Positions 36,124 through 46,096 of a stretch of 64,000 bases of DNA are shown here, one piece after another. The stretch spans positions 62,012-126,011 of the forward strand of contig NZ_OMPQ01000009.1 in the NCBI RefSeq assembly GCF_900313025.1, in the 5' to 3' direction. Both the position numbers and the translations under genes were made by a program. Numbering within the stretch: the stretch's first letter is position 1; the number at the start of each line of letters is the position of its first letter. The DNA comes from Pseudophaeobacter sp. EL27. GTDB taxonomy: Bacteria; Pseudomonadota; Alphaproteobacteria; Rhodobacterales; Rhodobacteraceae. The notes beneath the pieces are model-generated. The model made no database searches and had not been told where the DNA came from. It saw only the letters and a list, made by a program, of their open reading frames with translations.

Positions 36124-36481
36124 TGGTTTCCTCCCTGTCAGCGGAGGTAAGGCTGCCTCCTTGCCAACAAGGTTACGTAAGATTTGTCTAAAGTTTCCAC
36201 TTTCCCTAAGCAGAGTCTCATGACGCAAAGGGCTAGGTCGCACACCAAAAGGCGCTGGCTAACACCCACAAGTGCGGAAAAATGCAGCGCCGCGTCAATC
36301 TGCCAAGCCAAAATTCGCATCCTAATGATTGCACCGCCCGCCCTCCTGCTCTACATGAGGGCCTAAATGGATCCTGCCCGGAAACCAATTTTGGCGCGAT
36401 CCGTCCCGTCTCTTACATGAGATGTAGTCCAGCTACACTCTCGTCACCAAAGCTTCCGCTATCGCTGAAAGGTTGAGAAAC
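36124..36481. promoter_or_regulatory. Control region of icd, with TACAT-type repeats
   Basis: A 358-base gap between divergent genes with no credible ORF. TACATGAG occurs at 36352 and 36414, the second as part of the palindrome TACAT-GAG-ATGTA at 36414-36426. TGTAG-TCCAG-CTACA follows at 36423-36437, about 45-60 bases before the icd start. These could be regulator half-sites, but no known consensus is matched. I see nothing else. Confidence 0.35.
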
Positions 36482-38695
36482 ATGACAGAAAAATCAAACC
36501 CCGACATTCTGTATACCATCGTAGACGAAGCACCCGAACTGGCCTCGGCGTCCTTTCTGCCGATCATCCGCAAGTTCGCTGCAGCCGCCGATGTCAGCGT
36601 TGGTACCAAGGATATTTCCCTGGCTGGCCGTATCATTTCCGCCTTCCCCGAGAACCTGAGCGAAGACCAGCGTCAGTCGGACGATTTGGCCGAACTGGGT
36701 GTTCTGGTGAAAACCCCCGACGCCAATGTCATCAAGCTGCCAAATATCTCGGCCTCGGTACCGCAGCTGGTGGCCGCCATCGAAGAGCTGCAGGCCCAGG
36801 GCTATGACATCCCTTCCTATCCTGAAGAGCCTGCCACTGACGCAGAAAAAGACGCCCGTGCGCGTTACGACGGGTTGAAAGGCTCGGCGGTGAACCCGGT
36901 TCTGCGCGAAGGCAACTCGGATCGCCGTGCCGCCCGTGCGGTCAAGAACTACGCCCAGAACAACCCACACTCGATGGGTGCCTGGGTGGCCGACAGCAAG
37001 ACCAAAGTCTCGTCCATGCCCGGCAATGACTTCTATGCCAATGAAGTTTCCGCCACCATCACCGCGGCCCAGGCCGGCAATGCCAAGATCGAATTCGTCG
37101 GCAAAGATGGTTCGGTTTCCGTGCTAAAAGACGGCTGGACGCTGGAGGCCGGCACCGTTGCGGATGCAACCTTCATGTCCGCCAAAGCTTTGGGCGCCTT
37201 CCTGGCCGAAGCGATTGAGGACACCAAGGCAGACGGCACCATGTTCTCGCTGCACATGAAGGCCACCATGATGAAGGTCTCTGACCCGATCATCTTTGGC
37301 CATGCGGTAAAAGCCTGGCTGGCCCCTGTGTTCGACAAATTCGGCGCTGAGATGGACGCGCTCGGTGTCAATGCCAACTCCGGCATGGGCGATCTGCTGG
37401 ACCGCGTCGCGGGCAATGCCGATATCATGGCTGCGATCGAGGCCATAACTGCTGAACGCCCTGCCATGTATATGGTCGACAGCGACAAAGGCATCACCAA
37501 CCTACATGTGCCATCCGATGTGATCATCGACGCCTCGATGCCTGCGGTTATCCGCGCGGGCGGCAAAGGCTGGGACGCCGCCGGCAACAAGGGCGACACC
37601 AACTGTGTGATCCCCGACCGCTGCTATGCCACCATCTATGACGAGACCATCAACTTCTTCAAAGCCAATGGCGCGCTGGACGTAACCACTGCTGGTTCCG
37701 TCGCCAACGTTGGCCTGATGGCACAGAAGGCCGAAGAATACGGCAGCCACCCCACCACCTTTGAAGCCCCTGCCGATGGCTCCATTCGTGTGGTTCTGGC
37801 CAATGGCGAGACACTGCACAGCCATGAGGTTGAGGCAGGCGACATCTGGCGTTCTTGCACCGCCAAACAGGCCCCAATCGAGAACTGGATCGAACTGGCC
37901 TTGGACCGTCAGCGTCTGACCGGCTCGGAAGCAATCTTCTGGCTGGACGCAAACCGCGCCCATGACGCCGAGCTGATCAAATATGTTCAGCCCGCGCTGG
38001 AAGCGGCTGGCAAAGCCGACCTGTTCCAGATCATGGCCCCACGCGAAGCCACCGCGCAGTCGCTGAAAACCATCACCGCAGGTAAGGATAGCATTGCCAT
38101 CACCGGCAACGTGCTGCGCGACTATCTGACCGATCTGTTCCCGATCCTGGAACTCGGCACCTCGGCCAAGATGCTGTCGATTGTGAAACTGATGAAGGGT
38201 GGCGGTTTGTTTGAAACCGGCGCTGGTGGCTCGGCGCCCAAACACGTGCAGCAGCTGGTTGAGCAAAACCACCTGCGCTGGGACTCGATGGGTGAATTCT
38301 GCGCCCTGGGCGAAAGCTTGAACTTCCTGGCTGACAGCAAAGGCAATGCCAAGGCTGGTGTACTGGGAGCGGCTGCCGAAGTAGCAACCCAGGGTATTCT
38401 GGATCAGAATAAGTCACCCTCGCGCAAAGTCGGCGAGCCCGACAACCGCGACAGCCACTATTGGTTTGCCCGGTTCTGGGCCGAGGCGCTGGCAGCGCAG
38501 GGTGATGATGCCGATCTGGCTGCCGAATTTGCCCCTATTGCCAAAGCTCTGACTGACGGCGAAGCGGCAATCCTTGCGGAACTGGCTGCGGCCCAGGGCC
38601 CAGCTGCCGAGATCGGTGGCTATTTCCGCCCCTCTGTGGAGCTGAAAGCCAAGGTCATGCGCCCTTCAGCAACGCTGAACGCCATTATCGGGTAA
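36482..38695 (+). CDS. icd: Isocitrate dehydrogenase, NADP-dependent, monomeric
   Basis: The monomeric type of isocitrate dehydrogenase, 737 residues, which oxidises isocitrate to 2-oxoglutarate with NADP in the TCA cycle. Sequence landmarks are [11 protein letters not shown] near 39-50, [23 protein letters not shown] near 140, and [24 protein letters not shown] near 582. This form is unrelated in sequence to dimeric Icd. ATG 36482 follows GAAAGG. It is a single-gene unit closed by a strong terminator. Confidence 0.96.
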   Translation: MTEKSNPDILYTIVDEAPELASASFLPIIRKFAAAADVSVGTKDISLAGRIISAFPENLSEDQRQSDDLAELGVLVKTPDANVIKLPNISASVPQLVAAIEELQAQGYDIPSYPEEPATDAEKDARARYDGLKGSAVNPVLREGNSDRRAARAVKNYAQNNPHSMGAWVADSKTKVSSMPGNDFYANEVSATITAAQAGNAKIEFVGKDGSVSVLKDGWTLEAGTVADATFMSAKALGAFLAEAIEDTKADGTMFSLHMKATMMKVSDPIIFGHAVKAWLAPVFDKFGAEMDALGVNANSGMGDLLDRVAGNADIMAAIEAITAERPAMYMVDSDKGITNLHVPSDVIIDASMPAVIRAGGKGWDAAGNKGDTNCVIPDRCYATIYDETINFFKANGALDVTTAGSVANVGLMAQKAEEYGSHPTTFEAPADGSIRVVLANGETLHSHEVEAGDIWRSCTAKQAPIENWIELALDRQRLTGSEAIFWLDANRAHDAELIKYVQPALEAAGKADLFQIMAPREATAQSLKTITAGKDSIAITGNVLRDYLTDLFPILELGTSAKMLSIVKLMKGGGLFETGAGGSAPKHVQQLVEQNHLRWDSMGEFCALGESLNFLADSKGNAKAGVLGAAAEVATQGILDQNKSPSRKVGEPDNRDSHYWFARFWAEALAAQGDDADLAAEFAPIAKALTDGEAAILAELAAAQGPAAEIGGYFRPSVELKAKVMRPSATLNAIIG

Positions 38696-38716
38696 AGCGT
38701 TCCATTAGGTAGAAAT

Positions 38717-38752
38717 GAAAAAGCGCCCGGCAGAACTGCCGGGCGCTTTTTT
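38717..38752. terminator. Bidirectional terminator after icd
   Basis: AAAAAGCGCCCGGCAG-AA-CTGCCGGGCGCTTTTTT, a 15-bp perfect stem followed by T residues, lies 22 bases after the icd stop. It can also end the convergent chemoreceptor gene. Confidence 0.92.
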
Positions 38753-38763
38753 GTGCTTGTTTT

Positions 38764-38822
38764 GGGGCTCTGCCCCCGCGCCCCTATGGGGCGCTCCCCC
38801 GGAATATTTTGGGAAAGATGAT
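38764..38822. repeat. Composite repeat: GC hairpins plus conserved tail (copy 2)
   Basis: GGGGCTCTGCCCCC and CGCCCC-TAT-GGGGCG hairpins are followed by GAATATTT-N-GGGAAAGATGAT at 38802-38822. The tail repeats that of 10803-10823 with one change in 21, and the CCCCCGCGCCCCT segment recurs near 49540-49560 on the other strand. It lies between the icd terminator and the convergent chemoreceptor stop. Confidence 0.6.
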
Positions 38823-38833
38823 GACGGGCGGAA

Positions 38834-40741
38834 TCAGAAGTCCTGCCACATGTCCTTGGCCGCATTGCCATCAGCACTGACGGCGGCGGGCGCTGGGGTT
38901 GCCTCCTCGAGATCCCAATTGTCATCGCCATGGGCCGAAGGGGCCGCAGCTGGACCAGCAGAGACAGCAGGGGCTGCGGCGCGTGGCATCGGGGTGGTGG
39001 GCGCGGAGCCATCCACCTTGAAGACGGCGACCAGCTCAGCCAGTTTGGAGGAGTCGGCATTGAGCATATGTCCGGCAGCCGTCGCCTGTTCAACCATGGC
39101 GGCGTTCTGCTGGGTCACCTGATCCAGCTGTGTTACACCAGTGTTGATCTCGTTCAGACCAGTGGACTGCTCCACCGCACCTTCAGCAATGCCGGACACC
39201 AGCTTGGAGATATGGCTCACCTGACCCACAATGCTGTCCAGGGCTTCGCCGGCCTTGCCAACCAGATCCACACCACGGGCAACCTGCTTTGAGCTATCGC
39301 CAATCAGCGTTTTGATCTCCATCGCCGCGTCCGATGAACGCTGCGCCAGTGCACGCACTTCCGAGGCCACAACTGCAAAACCTTTGCCAGCCTCACCAGC
39401 GCGAGCCGCTTCGACTCCCGCATTGAGGGCCAGCAGGTTGGTCTGGAATGCGATATCATCGATCACCGAGATTATCTGGCCGATGTGGTTCGAACTCTGT
39501 TCGATCTCGGTCATGGCGGAGACTGCGCTTTGGACAACCTCACCACTGACCTCGGCTTCCTGCTTGGCGGCCTCCATGGTGGCCTCAACGCTTCTGGCGC
39601 CCTCAGCGGCTGATTTTACACTTGCGGTCAACTCATCCAGCGCTGCGGCGGTCTCTTCCAGAGTGGCGGCCTGGCTTTCGGTGCGATGCGACAGATCATC
39701 CGACGCCTGGCTGATTTCTGTGGCGCCATTGCGGATTGAGCTGGTGGCTTCGACCATACGCGACATGGTTCCGCTCAGCGTTTCAATGGTCTGGTTAAAG
39801 TCCTGGCGCAGTTGGCCGTAATCCTCTGGGAAATCACCGCCGATCTTGGACGTCAGATCGCCCTGCGACAGCGCCGACAGGTTGCGGCTGAGAATGGAGA
39901 CAACTTCAGCCTGTTCAGATTCGCGTTCCTTTTGTTTGGCTTCCAGCTGTTTTTGGCGGATCAGTGACTGCCGGAAAACTTCCACGCTTTGCGCCATATC
40001 ACCTAGTTCGCTTTTGTTTTTGGTGGCAGGGATATCCGCATCGGTGTCGCCATCTGCCATGGAATGCATCCGGTTCTTCAGCGCATTGACCGGCTTGGTC
40101 ACGCTGCGGGTGATCACTGTGGCCCCAACCACGAGAATGGCCAAGCTGATCGCCAGAGCAATCATCGCCGTCATCCGCATGATGCTGAGTTCTGCTTCGA
40201 TGTCAGAAACATAGGCGCCCGTTCCGATGATCCACCCCCAGGGTGCGAAGAGCTTTACATAGCCCATTTTGGCTTCCTGGATTTCGGAATCCGGCTTGTT
40301 GAAGTGATAGATCAGCGGCCCCGCACCACTGGCTTCAATCACCTTGGTGAACTCTTCAAAAATGCGAAGCCCGTTTACATCTTCATAGCCAGATTGGTCT
40401 TTTCCAATCAGCTGTTTGGCGACAGCATGCGCTCGCATGACGTTGTTTTCGTCAAAGGCAAAGAAATATCCAGCCGAACCAAAACGCAATAGCTCAATCT
40501 GCTCTTTGCCCAACTCCTGGGCCTCTTCCACGGAGAGCGTGCCCGCCTGCACCTGTTCATCCAGGTTGGCCAGGATGCTGATCATGGTGTCAGTGAGGCT
40601 ACCGAGCTCTTTTTCCCGCATTTCATAGGCGTTATCCACGGCACGGGACAACAGAACAAAGGTTAAAACTGCGGCCAGACCCACGGCTAATCCCGCTAAG
40701 GCATATATTCGTATCGGCAATCGGAACAAAAACTGGGGCAT
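38834..40741 (-). CDS. Methyl-accepting chemotaxis protein with single Cache domain
   Basis: A 635-residue chemoreceptor. TM1 is at about 12-31; a periplasmic single-Cache sensor (YFFAFDENNVMRAHAVAKQLIGKDQ) lies between TM1 and TM2 at about 188-210. HAMP follows (ITRSVTKPVNALKNRMHSMADGD), with a second HAMP-like region near 290-320. The signalling tip is DDIAFQTNLLALNAGVEAARAGEAGKGFAVVASEVR. The C-terminus WQDF resembles the pentapeptide tether that recruits CheR/CheB. No flagellar or che genes are in the window, so it is an orphan receptor gene. Confidence 0.95.
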   Translation of the reverse strand: MPQFLFRLPIRIYALAGLAVGLAAVLTFVLLSRAVDNAYEMREKELGSLTDTMISILANLDEQVQAGTLSVEEAQELGKEQIELLRFGSAGYFFAFDENNVMRAHAVAKQLIGKDQSGYEDVNGLRIFEEFTKVIEASGAGPLIYHFNKPDSEIQEAKMGYVKLFAPWGWIIGTGAYVSDIEAELSIMRMTAMIALAISLAILVVGATVITRSVTKPVNALKNRMHSMADGDTDADIPATKNKSELGDMAQSVEVFRQSLIRQKQLEAKQKERESEQAEVVSILSRNLSALSQGDLTSKIGGDFPEDYGQLRQDFNQTIETLSGTMSRMVEATSSIRNGATEISQASDDLSHRTESQAATLEETAAALDELTASVKSAAEGARSVEATMEAAKQEAEVSGEVVQSAVSAMTEIEQSSNHIGQIISVIDDIAFQTNLLALNAGVEAARAGEAGKGFAVVASEVRALAQRSSDAAMEIKTLIGDSSKQVARGVDLVGKAGEALDSIVGQVSHISKLVSGIAEGAVEQSTGLNEINTGVTQLDQVTQQNAAMVEQATAAGHMLNADSSKLAELVAVFKVDGSAPTTPMPRAAAPAVSAGPAAAPSAHGDDNWDLEEATPAPAAVSADGNAAKDMWQDF

Positions 40742-40974
40742 TTTAGGGTCGTCCTTTAATACTAGAATTGCCCCTCAGGCTATGTCTGGCATCCTAACAT
40801 TCAGTTATCCCTACCTGTGCGGATTACGATTTCACCAAGTTACCTGACGTATTTCCCGCATGATTTTTCGCAAAACGCCCCAAAAGGCAGCTTAAAACTC
40901 TTAAAGCAACTTGGGGTGTAATTAATTTGCGCTGGGAGCATCTCCCCTTACGTAAACTTAAACTGTCATGGTGT
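40742..40974. promoter_or_regulatory. Gap between chemoreceptor and MocR genes
   Basis: About 230 bases that include an AT-richer stretch around 40880-40970. It must carry the chemoreceptor promoter. I could not find a sure CtrA, sigma-28 or -35/-10 match. Confidence 0.3.
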
Positions 40975-42453
40975 TCAGCCGCGAATCTGTTCCAATACGC
41001 GCTTCAAATTGCCGAGACCTTGGTCCAGCTCCACTTCGCTGTAGCCACAAAAACCTAAAACCAACCCGTTGTAAGTGCCACCTACTGAGTCCAGGGCCTG
41101 CACAAACCCCGACAAAGCTTCGATGCTCAGCCCCTGCTCTGCCGCCCGGTCACAGATTTCCCGATCCTGTAGAGAGCAGGTCAAATGAAAGACCACCTGC
41201 ATGCCGGCCTGGTGATCAACACAATAGCCGTAAGCGCTGAACTCTTTGGTCAACTGCTCCAACAGAAACCGCCGGCGCTCTGCATAGATCCGTCTGACCC
41301 GGCGCAGGTGCCGGTAGAACTCACCGCTGCTTATAAAATCGGCCAACGGCTGCTGCGGCATGCTACTGGCTTTGGGGCCAAAGCGTTGAATGCTGTCCGC
41401 AAAGCGCCTGATCAAGGGGTCAGGCAAGATCAAATAGCCCAGCCGCAGCGCATTGGAGAAGATCTTGGAGAAGCTGCCCACATAAAGTGTGCGGTGCAAA
41501 TGATCAAACCCTGCCATCGCCGGGATCGGGCGACCTGCATACCGAAACTCGCTGTCGTAATCGTCCTCAACAATCCAGGCCTCAGTTTTAGTCGCCCATC
41601 GAAGGAACTCCATCCGGCGCGCTGGCGACATGGCGCCGCCGAGCGGAAACTGATGCGAGGGGGTCAAAATGGCCAACCGCGGGGCGACCGGCCCTGAAGG
41701 CAAAATCGCGCCATTCTCATCAACCCGCAGATATTTCGGTGTCAGCCCTTGGGCCGCAATAAAATGCTGCAAGGGTTTATAGCCGGGGTCCTCCAGGGCA
41801 ACGCTGTCTCCTGTCTCTGCCAGTTCATGCAGGCAGATCTCCAGGGCATCCGTGGCCCCGGCGGTTACAATCACCTGCTCTGGCCGCGCCGAAATGCCCC
41901 GCCACTCTGCCACATGATCACAGATGGACTGCCGCAGCGCCCAAGAGCCAAACCCGCGACTGCCCAGAAACATTGACTGGGGGTCAGATCGACAGATCCG
42001 CGCCACGGTCTTGGCCCATTGCCGATAGGGAAACAGCCGCATATCAGGGGCGCCCGCTCGAAAGGGGCGCACCACTGGCTCTTCGGTCTTGGGCCTATTG
42101 GAATCCTTTTGCGTGCGATGACTGACTGCCGCTGCGCCACTGCGATTTGTTGTCTCGGGTTTCGCGCGTACCGGCCGCTGCGTCAGTTCCACTTCACCCG
42201 CAGCACAGAGCCGATAGCCCGATCCCTGCTGACTGCTGAGATAGCCTTCGGCGACCAATTGCTCGTAGGCGGTAACGATGGTGGAGCGCGACACCCCCAG
42301 TTCAGTCGCAAACACCCGGGTGGGTGGCAGCTTGCTGCCCGATGCCATGTCCCCAGACGCAGCGCGCAAACGAATTGCGGCGCAGATCTGCTCGAACACC
42401 GGGGTGCTGGCCCCGCGATCAATGGAAAAGCCCAACCAAGGTGTCTGTGTCAT
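40975..42453 (-). CDS. MocR/PdxR-family regulator (GntR helix-turn-helix fused to aminotransferase)
   Basis: A 492-residue two-domain regulator. Residues about 15-80 are a GntR winged helix (SKLPPTRVFATELGVSRSTIVTAYEQLVAEGYL). Residues 130 onward are a fold-type-I aminotransferase-like domain (VIVTAGATDALEICLHELA, VEDDYDSEFRYAGRPIPA, YVGSFSKIFSNALRLGYLILP), where the Lys of SFSK is the PLP site. Such proteins sense PLP or an amine and regulate a neighbouring gene. The divergent MFS gene is the likely target. ATG 42453 follows GGATC; an upstream frame extension to 42480 is less likely. Confidence 0.9.
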   Translation of the reverse strand: MTQTPWLGFSIDRGASTPVFEQICAAIRLRAASGDMASGSKLPPTRVFATELGVSRSTIVTAYEQLVAEGYLSSQQGSGYRLCAAGEVELTQRPVRAKPETTNRSGAAAVSHRTQKDSNRPKTEEPVVRPFRAGAPDMRLFPYRQWAKTVARICRSDPQSMFLGSRGFGSWALRQSICDHVAEWRGISARPEQVIVTAGATDALEICLHELAETGDSVALEDPGYKPLQHFIAAQGLTPKYLRVDENGAILPSGPVAPRLAILTPSHQFPLGGAMSPARRMEFLRWATKTEAWIVEDDYDSEFRYAGRPIPAMAGFDHLHRTLYVGSFSKIFSNALRLGYLILPDPLIRRFADSIQRFGPKASSMPQQPLADFISSGEFYRHLRRVRRIYAERRRFLLEQLTKEFSAYGYCVDHQAGMQVVFHLTCSLQDREICDRAAEQGLSIEALSGFVQALDSVGGTYNGLVLGFCGYSEVELDQGLGNLKRVLEQIRG

Positions 42454-42491
42454 CTTTGATCCAGCAAAATTGGTATGCAAGAAATACTTAT

Positions 42492-42517
42492 ATCTGGATG
42501 TTATAGAACACCCAGAT
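42492..42517. promoter_or_regulatory. Candidate MocR operator
   Basis: ATCTGGATGTT-ATAG-AACACCCAGAT is an inverted repeat with 10 of 11 matching arm positions in the gap between the divergent MocR regulator and MFS genes. It lies 38 bases before the MFS start and 39 before the regulator start, a natural place to control both. Confidence 0.55.
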
Positions 42518-42554
42518 CAAGGGCAATCTGCGCCAAACATCCCTTGGAGGTCAT

Positions 42555-43715
42555 ATGCCCCGTTCGACCCTGCTTGCCCTGTTTTACCTCGCCAGTTTTT
42601 TACAAGCAGGCGCCTATGGGCTGACCTTTCTACTGCCAAGACTCTTTGCCGAATTCGGTTCAGATGAAAAAACTGTTGGCGCCATGCTGGCGATAACCGC
42701 GTTATCGACCCTGGTTACGGTCTATTACTCTGGCCACCTGGCTGACCGTTTTGGACGCACTAAGGTTCTCGGGCTGGCCTGCCTTGCGATCGCAGCAGCC
42801 CTTGCGGGTTATGGGCTCGCCACGGGTCCTGGCTCAATCTTGGTCACGGCAAGCCTGTTGCTTGGGGCAGGATGGGGGCTGACATATGCGCTTTCGCCCG
42901 TTGTGCTGACAGGTTTGACCGCACCAGAGGAACGCGTGCGCTATTTTGCGCTCTTGTCGGTGGCCGTCATGGCAGGTTTTGGGCTTTCACCTGTGCTGGC
43001 CGCGCAGATGGAACTGGCGGGGCTGCCTCTTGAAGCCGCATTTTATGCCACGGCCCTGCTCTGCGCCCTGGCTGCCCTGCTGTTTTTTGCCCTCATTGGC
43101 CCTATCCGTGCAGGGGACAGGGGCGCAGGCCGTGCCAACCGCTCACAACTCTCTCTGCGCTCAATCCAGCAGATCCTCGCCAGCCCAGCGCGTTTACCGG
43201 TCACCATGGTTCTGATCGGCGCCAGTGTCTTTGCCGGGATGAACAATTTTCAAACCGTCTTTGCAGACCAGCGTGGGCTGGACTATGCGCAGTATTTCCT
43301 TGCCTATACGCTGACAGTGGTTCTGTGCCGCCTGCTACTGGCCCGTTTCACCGGAGGCAGGCGCCCCTACCTGATGATTGCCGCTTTGCAATATGTGATG
43401 TTTGGCTCTGTCGTGCTCTTTGCGGTTTCTGGCGGTAGTGCCGCGCTCTATCTGGTTACGGCTGCTCTGTTTGGCATTGGATATGGCGTCTCCTATCCTA
43501 TTCTGGCAGCCATGGCAGCAAACGATGCTTTTGAGGACCTCCTGCCACAGACGCTGCAACTCTTTGCGCTGAGCTATTTTGTCGGCATTTTTGGTTTCCC
43601 GCTGCTGGCAGGCTGGATCCTGGTCGATCTGGGGGGCAGCAGCCTTTTGGGTCTCGTTGCAGTGCTGGCAGCGCTGGAAGCAACTCTAGCACTCCGACGC
43701 GGCTGGGCTGGCTGA
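42555..43715 (+). CDS. Major facilitator superfamily transporter
   Basis: A 386-residue protein with about 12 hydrophobic segments and the MFS loop motif GHLADRFGRTKVLGLA near 57-72. The N-terminal half is otherwise typical (FYLASFLQAGAYGLTFLLPRLF). TTGGAGG precedes ATG 42555. Divergence from a MocR-type regulator suggests export or uptake of an amine or vitamin-B6-related compound, which is an inference. No operon partner is present. Confidence 0.88.
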   Translation: MPRSTLLALFYLASFLQAGAYGLTFLLPRLFAEFGSDEKTVGAMLAITALSTLVTVYYSGHLADRFGRTKVLGLACLAIAAALAGYGLATGPGSILVTASLLLGAGWGLTYALSPVVLTGLTAPEERVRYFALLSVAVMAGFGLSPVLAAQMELAGLPLEAAFYATALLCALAALLFFALIGPIRAGDRGAGRANRSQLSLRSIQQILASPARLPVTMVLIGASVFAGMNNFQTVFADQRGLDYAQYFLAYTLTVVLCRLLLARFTGGRRPYLMIAALQYVMFGSVVLFAVSGGSAALYLVTAALFGIGYGVSYPILAAMAANDAFEDLLPQTLQLFALSYFVGIFGFPLLAGWILVDLGGSSLLGLVAVLAALEATLALRRGWAG

Positions 43716-44057
43716 TGGGATTACCGACGACGTCGGCGCGCGCTCAGCCCTGTGGCTTTAGAGGACAGCTTTTGCGATACCTTTACCGACCACTTCAACT
43801 CTTGAAAGAACGCTGCGTTATTCCCGCCCAGCCTCTGGAGAGGCTTGACCCTGCCCCCCGCTCCTTAGTCATCTGACCACAGGTGACGCGCGATCACCCA
43901 GTATATTGCTGCGATGTCTGCTCACAACGGCTCTGTGATTTCCAAGGGAAGCACAGGTCAGGTTGTTACATTGCAGCCCTAGACCAGCGCTATCCCCGGA
44001 CAATGGCTCGCAGAGGCCTTGGGACAGTTCAATTGGATACAGAATTGGGAGAGAGAA
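43716..44057. other. Gene-free gap with two small palindromes
   Basis: No gene is seen in 342 bases. CCGACG-A-CGTCGG at 43724-43736 and AGCCTC-TGGA-GAGGCT at 43830-43845 are perfect stems; neither has a T-run, so termination is doubtful. A promoter for the hydrolase is presumably in the right half. Confidence 0.4.
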
Positions 44058-45359
44058 ATGTCTAAGAAGAGTATTGCCGCTGGCATGGGGCTTGCCCTGG
44101 CCGCAACAGCCCTGCCCCTGGCGGGCGCGGCGGAGAACCGCATCGACCGCATCCGACCAGATGCGCCTGAGCTTGCCGCCTTTGGTGCCCATCCCATCGG
44201 GGTGCAGACGCTGGAGTTCACCAATCCCGACCAGAATGATATCCTCAATACCAATGAGGAGACCCAACCGCTGTATGATCGTGATCTCACGGTGGAGGTC
44301 TGGTATCCGGCCGCGGCGGGAACGGAACAGGGTGGCAGCTATCAGGCCATCCTGCGGGACGGCAAGACCGAAGTCACCCTGCAGGGGCGCGCCGCCCGTG
44401 ATGCAGCCCCGGCCAGCGGCGCGACCTATCCGCTGGTGGTGATTTCACATGGATATCCCGGCAACCGCTATCTGATGTCACACCTCGGAGAAAACCTCGC
44501 AACCAAGGGCTATGTCACCGTCTCGATTGATCATCGCGACAGCACCTATTCCGATCAGGCCGCCTTTGGCTCAACCCTGTTGAACCGCCCTATTGATCAG
44601 CGCTTTGTCATTGATCAGATGGAGGCACTGGAAGGCCCCTTAGGCGCGATCATCAACACCGATCAGACCGGAGTGATCGGCTATTCCATGGGCGGCTACG
44701 GTGCTTTGATTTTTGCCGGCGCCGGAGTAACCGAGGCCTCGACTCAATATAGCTGGGGCACCCCGGCAGGTCTGCTGGCCCGTCACCAGGCTGGATCTGA
44801 CAGCCATGCGGCCTTGAGTGACGCGCGGGTCAAAGCGGTGATTGCGATTGGCCCCTGGGGCATGAACACCGGCTTTTGGGACACGACCGGCCTGGCCGGG
44901 ATCAACAAGCCGCTGATGATGATGGCGGGCAGCCAGGATGATGTCTCTATCTATCCGGCGATGCGCAAGATCTTTGAGGGGGCGGTCAATACCAACCGCC
45001 ACCTGCTGACCTTTGAGGGCGCCAATCACAATGCCGCAGCGCCGATGCCCGCCCCGATTGAGAGCTGGGAGCCAGTCGACAATCTCGACTTCATCCCCTT
45101 TGAGCACTATGCGGATGCGATCTGGGACACCAACCGGATGAATAACATCACCCAGCACTTTGCCACTGCCTTTATGGGCCTGCATCTGAAATCTGAGGTG
45201 GACAAGGACAGCTACCTGGAGCTGACCCCCAATGCCAGTGACGGCGTCATCTCCAAAGACGATGCAGGCAAGGAACTGCCTGATCACAGCTACTGGAAGG
45301 GTTTTGCTCCCCGCACGGCTCTGGGCCTCCGCTTTGAGACCCTCACCGTCGACCAGTAA
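44058..45359 (+). CDS. Secreted alpha/beta hydrolase (dienelactone hydrolase/platelet-activating-factor acetylhydrolase-like)
   Basis: A 433-residue exported hydrolase. Residues 1-24 (MSKKSIAAGMG...AGAA) are a signal peptide. The oxyanion region is PLVVISHGYPGNRY near 135, the nucleophile elbow is GYSMGGYG with the catalytic Ser near 217, and a later His lies in TFEGANHNAAAP. ATG 44058 follows GGGAGAG. The length and VEVWYPA stretch resemble PAF-acetylhydrolase-like predicted dienelactone hydrolases. The substrate is unknown. Confidence 0.87.
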   Translation: MSKKSIAAGMGLALAATALPLAGAAENRIDRIRPDAPELAAFGAHPIGVQTLEFTNPDQNDILNTNEETQPLYDRDLTVEVWYPAAAGTEQGGSYQAILRDGKTEVTLQGRAARDAAPASGATYPLVVISHGYPGNRYLMSHLGENLATKGYVTVSIDHRDSTYSDQAAFGSTLLNRPIDQRFVIDQMEALEGPLGAIINTDQTGVIGYSMGGYGALIFAGAGVTEASTQYSWGTPAGLLARHQAGSDSHAALSDARVKAVIAIGPWGMNTGFWDTTGLAGINKPLMMMAGSQDDVSIYPAMRKIFEGAVNTNRHLLTFEGANHNAAAPMPAPIESWEPVDNLDFIPFEHYADAIWDTNRMNNITQHFATAFMGLHLKSEVDKDSYLELTPNASDGVISKDDAGKELPDHSYWKGFAPRTALGLRFETLTVDQ

Positions 45360-45589
45360 CTGCGCGCAACTGAAGTCCCTCTCCTCCACAGGCTGCAGGT
45401 CGGGTCAGACCGCCCATTCCCAGGAGGGGAGGCTTTGCCGGAACCCGAACAAAGCCTGCTTTCGGTCAACATTCAGATTACCGCGGCTTTGTTGCGCAAA
45501 TCGCGTGAGAGCCAGACTTCCCCTTACCCCGGACGGACTTATCCTACGGGCTCTGTGACAGGTATGCCGATTGCCGTGTAGCGGTTGAG

Positions 45590-45633
45590 GAATGAGACCT
45601 TTTCCGCCATTGGTCCGAGGACAATGGTCGAAT
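45590..45633. repeat. Palindromic insert in transposase (3' copy)
   Basis: Forty-four bases at the second break contain CCATTGGTCCG-AGGACAATGG (45607-45627), an imperfect inverted repeat with one bulged base. This stretch is not part of the transposase coding consensus. Confidence 0.6.
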
Positions 45634-46050
45634 GATGCGGATTTGGATCTCCGCAACCTGCGTTTCGAAGTCCCTTGCCATGAGCGATTGACCGAGAAGT
45701 TTCACACAATGCATCTTTGTTTCGACGCGGCTTCGGCGGTGGTATCCGGTCAATTTTCGCCACAGCGCCCGGCCCAGGTACTTTGATGCGCGCACAGCTT
45801 CGTTTCTGGCGATGGCGCCAGCACTCGTCGGCTTCCAGGGCTTGGCGTTTTTGCGCGGTGGTATGATGGCGTCAGCACCACGTACGGCAATCGCCTCGTG
45901 GCATTTGGGGGTGTCATAGGCCCCATCCGCCGTGACTGATCCGAGCTTCTGGTCGGGCGGGATTTGATCCAGCAGGTTTGGCAGCATGGGCGCATCCCCC
46001 ACATTGCTGGTCGTAACCTCGACGGCTCGAACCTCCAATGTTTCCTCGTC

Positions 46051-46096
46051 GCCCCCCCTCTCGGGATCATGCAATGCATGACCCTGCCGGGCAGTG
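46051..46096. repeat. Palindromic insert in transposase (5' copy)
   Basis: Forty-six bases at the first break contain an inverted repeat GGATCATGCA-A-TGCATGACCC (46064-46084, one mismatch), directly next to CTGCC-G-GGCAG (46084-46094). Neither belongs to the transposase consensus. Confidence 0.6.

Noticed and set aside
36184-36366. 60-residue plus-strand open frame before icd
   Set aside because: No ribosome site, family likeness or conservation evidence; composition fits non-coding DNA.
40880-40970. CtrA-type site (TTAA-N7-TTAA) before the chemoreceptor
   Set aside because: The best match, TTAA-AACTC-TTAA, has a 5-base spacer and lies downstream-facing of the MocR gene end, so it does not fit.
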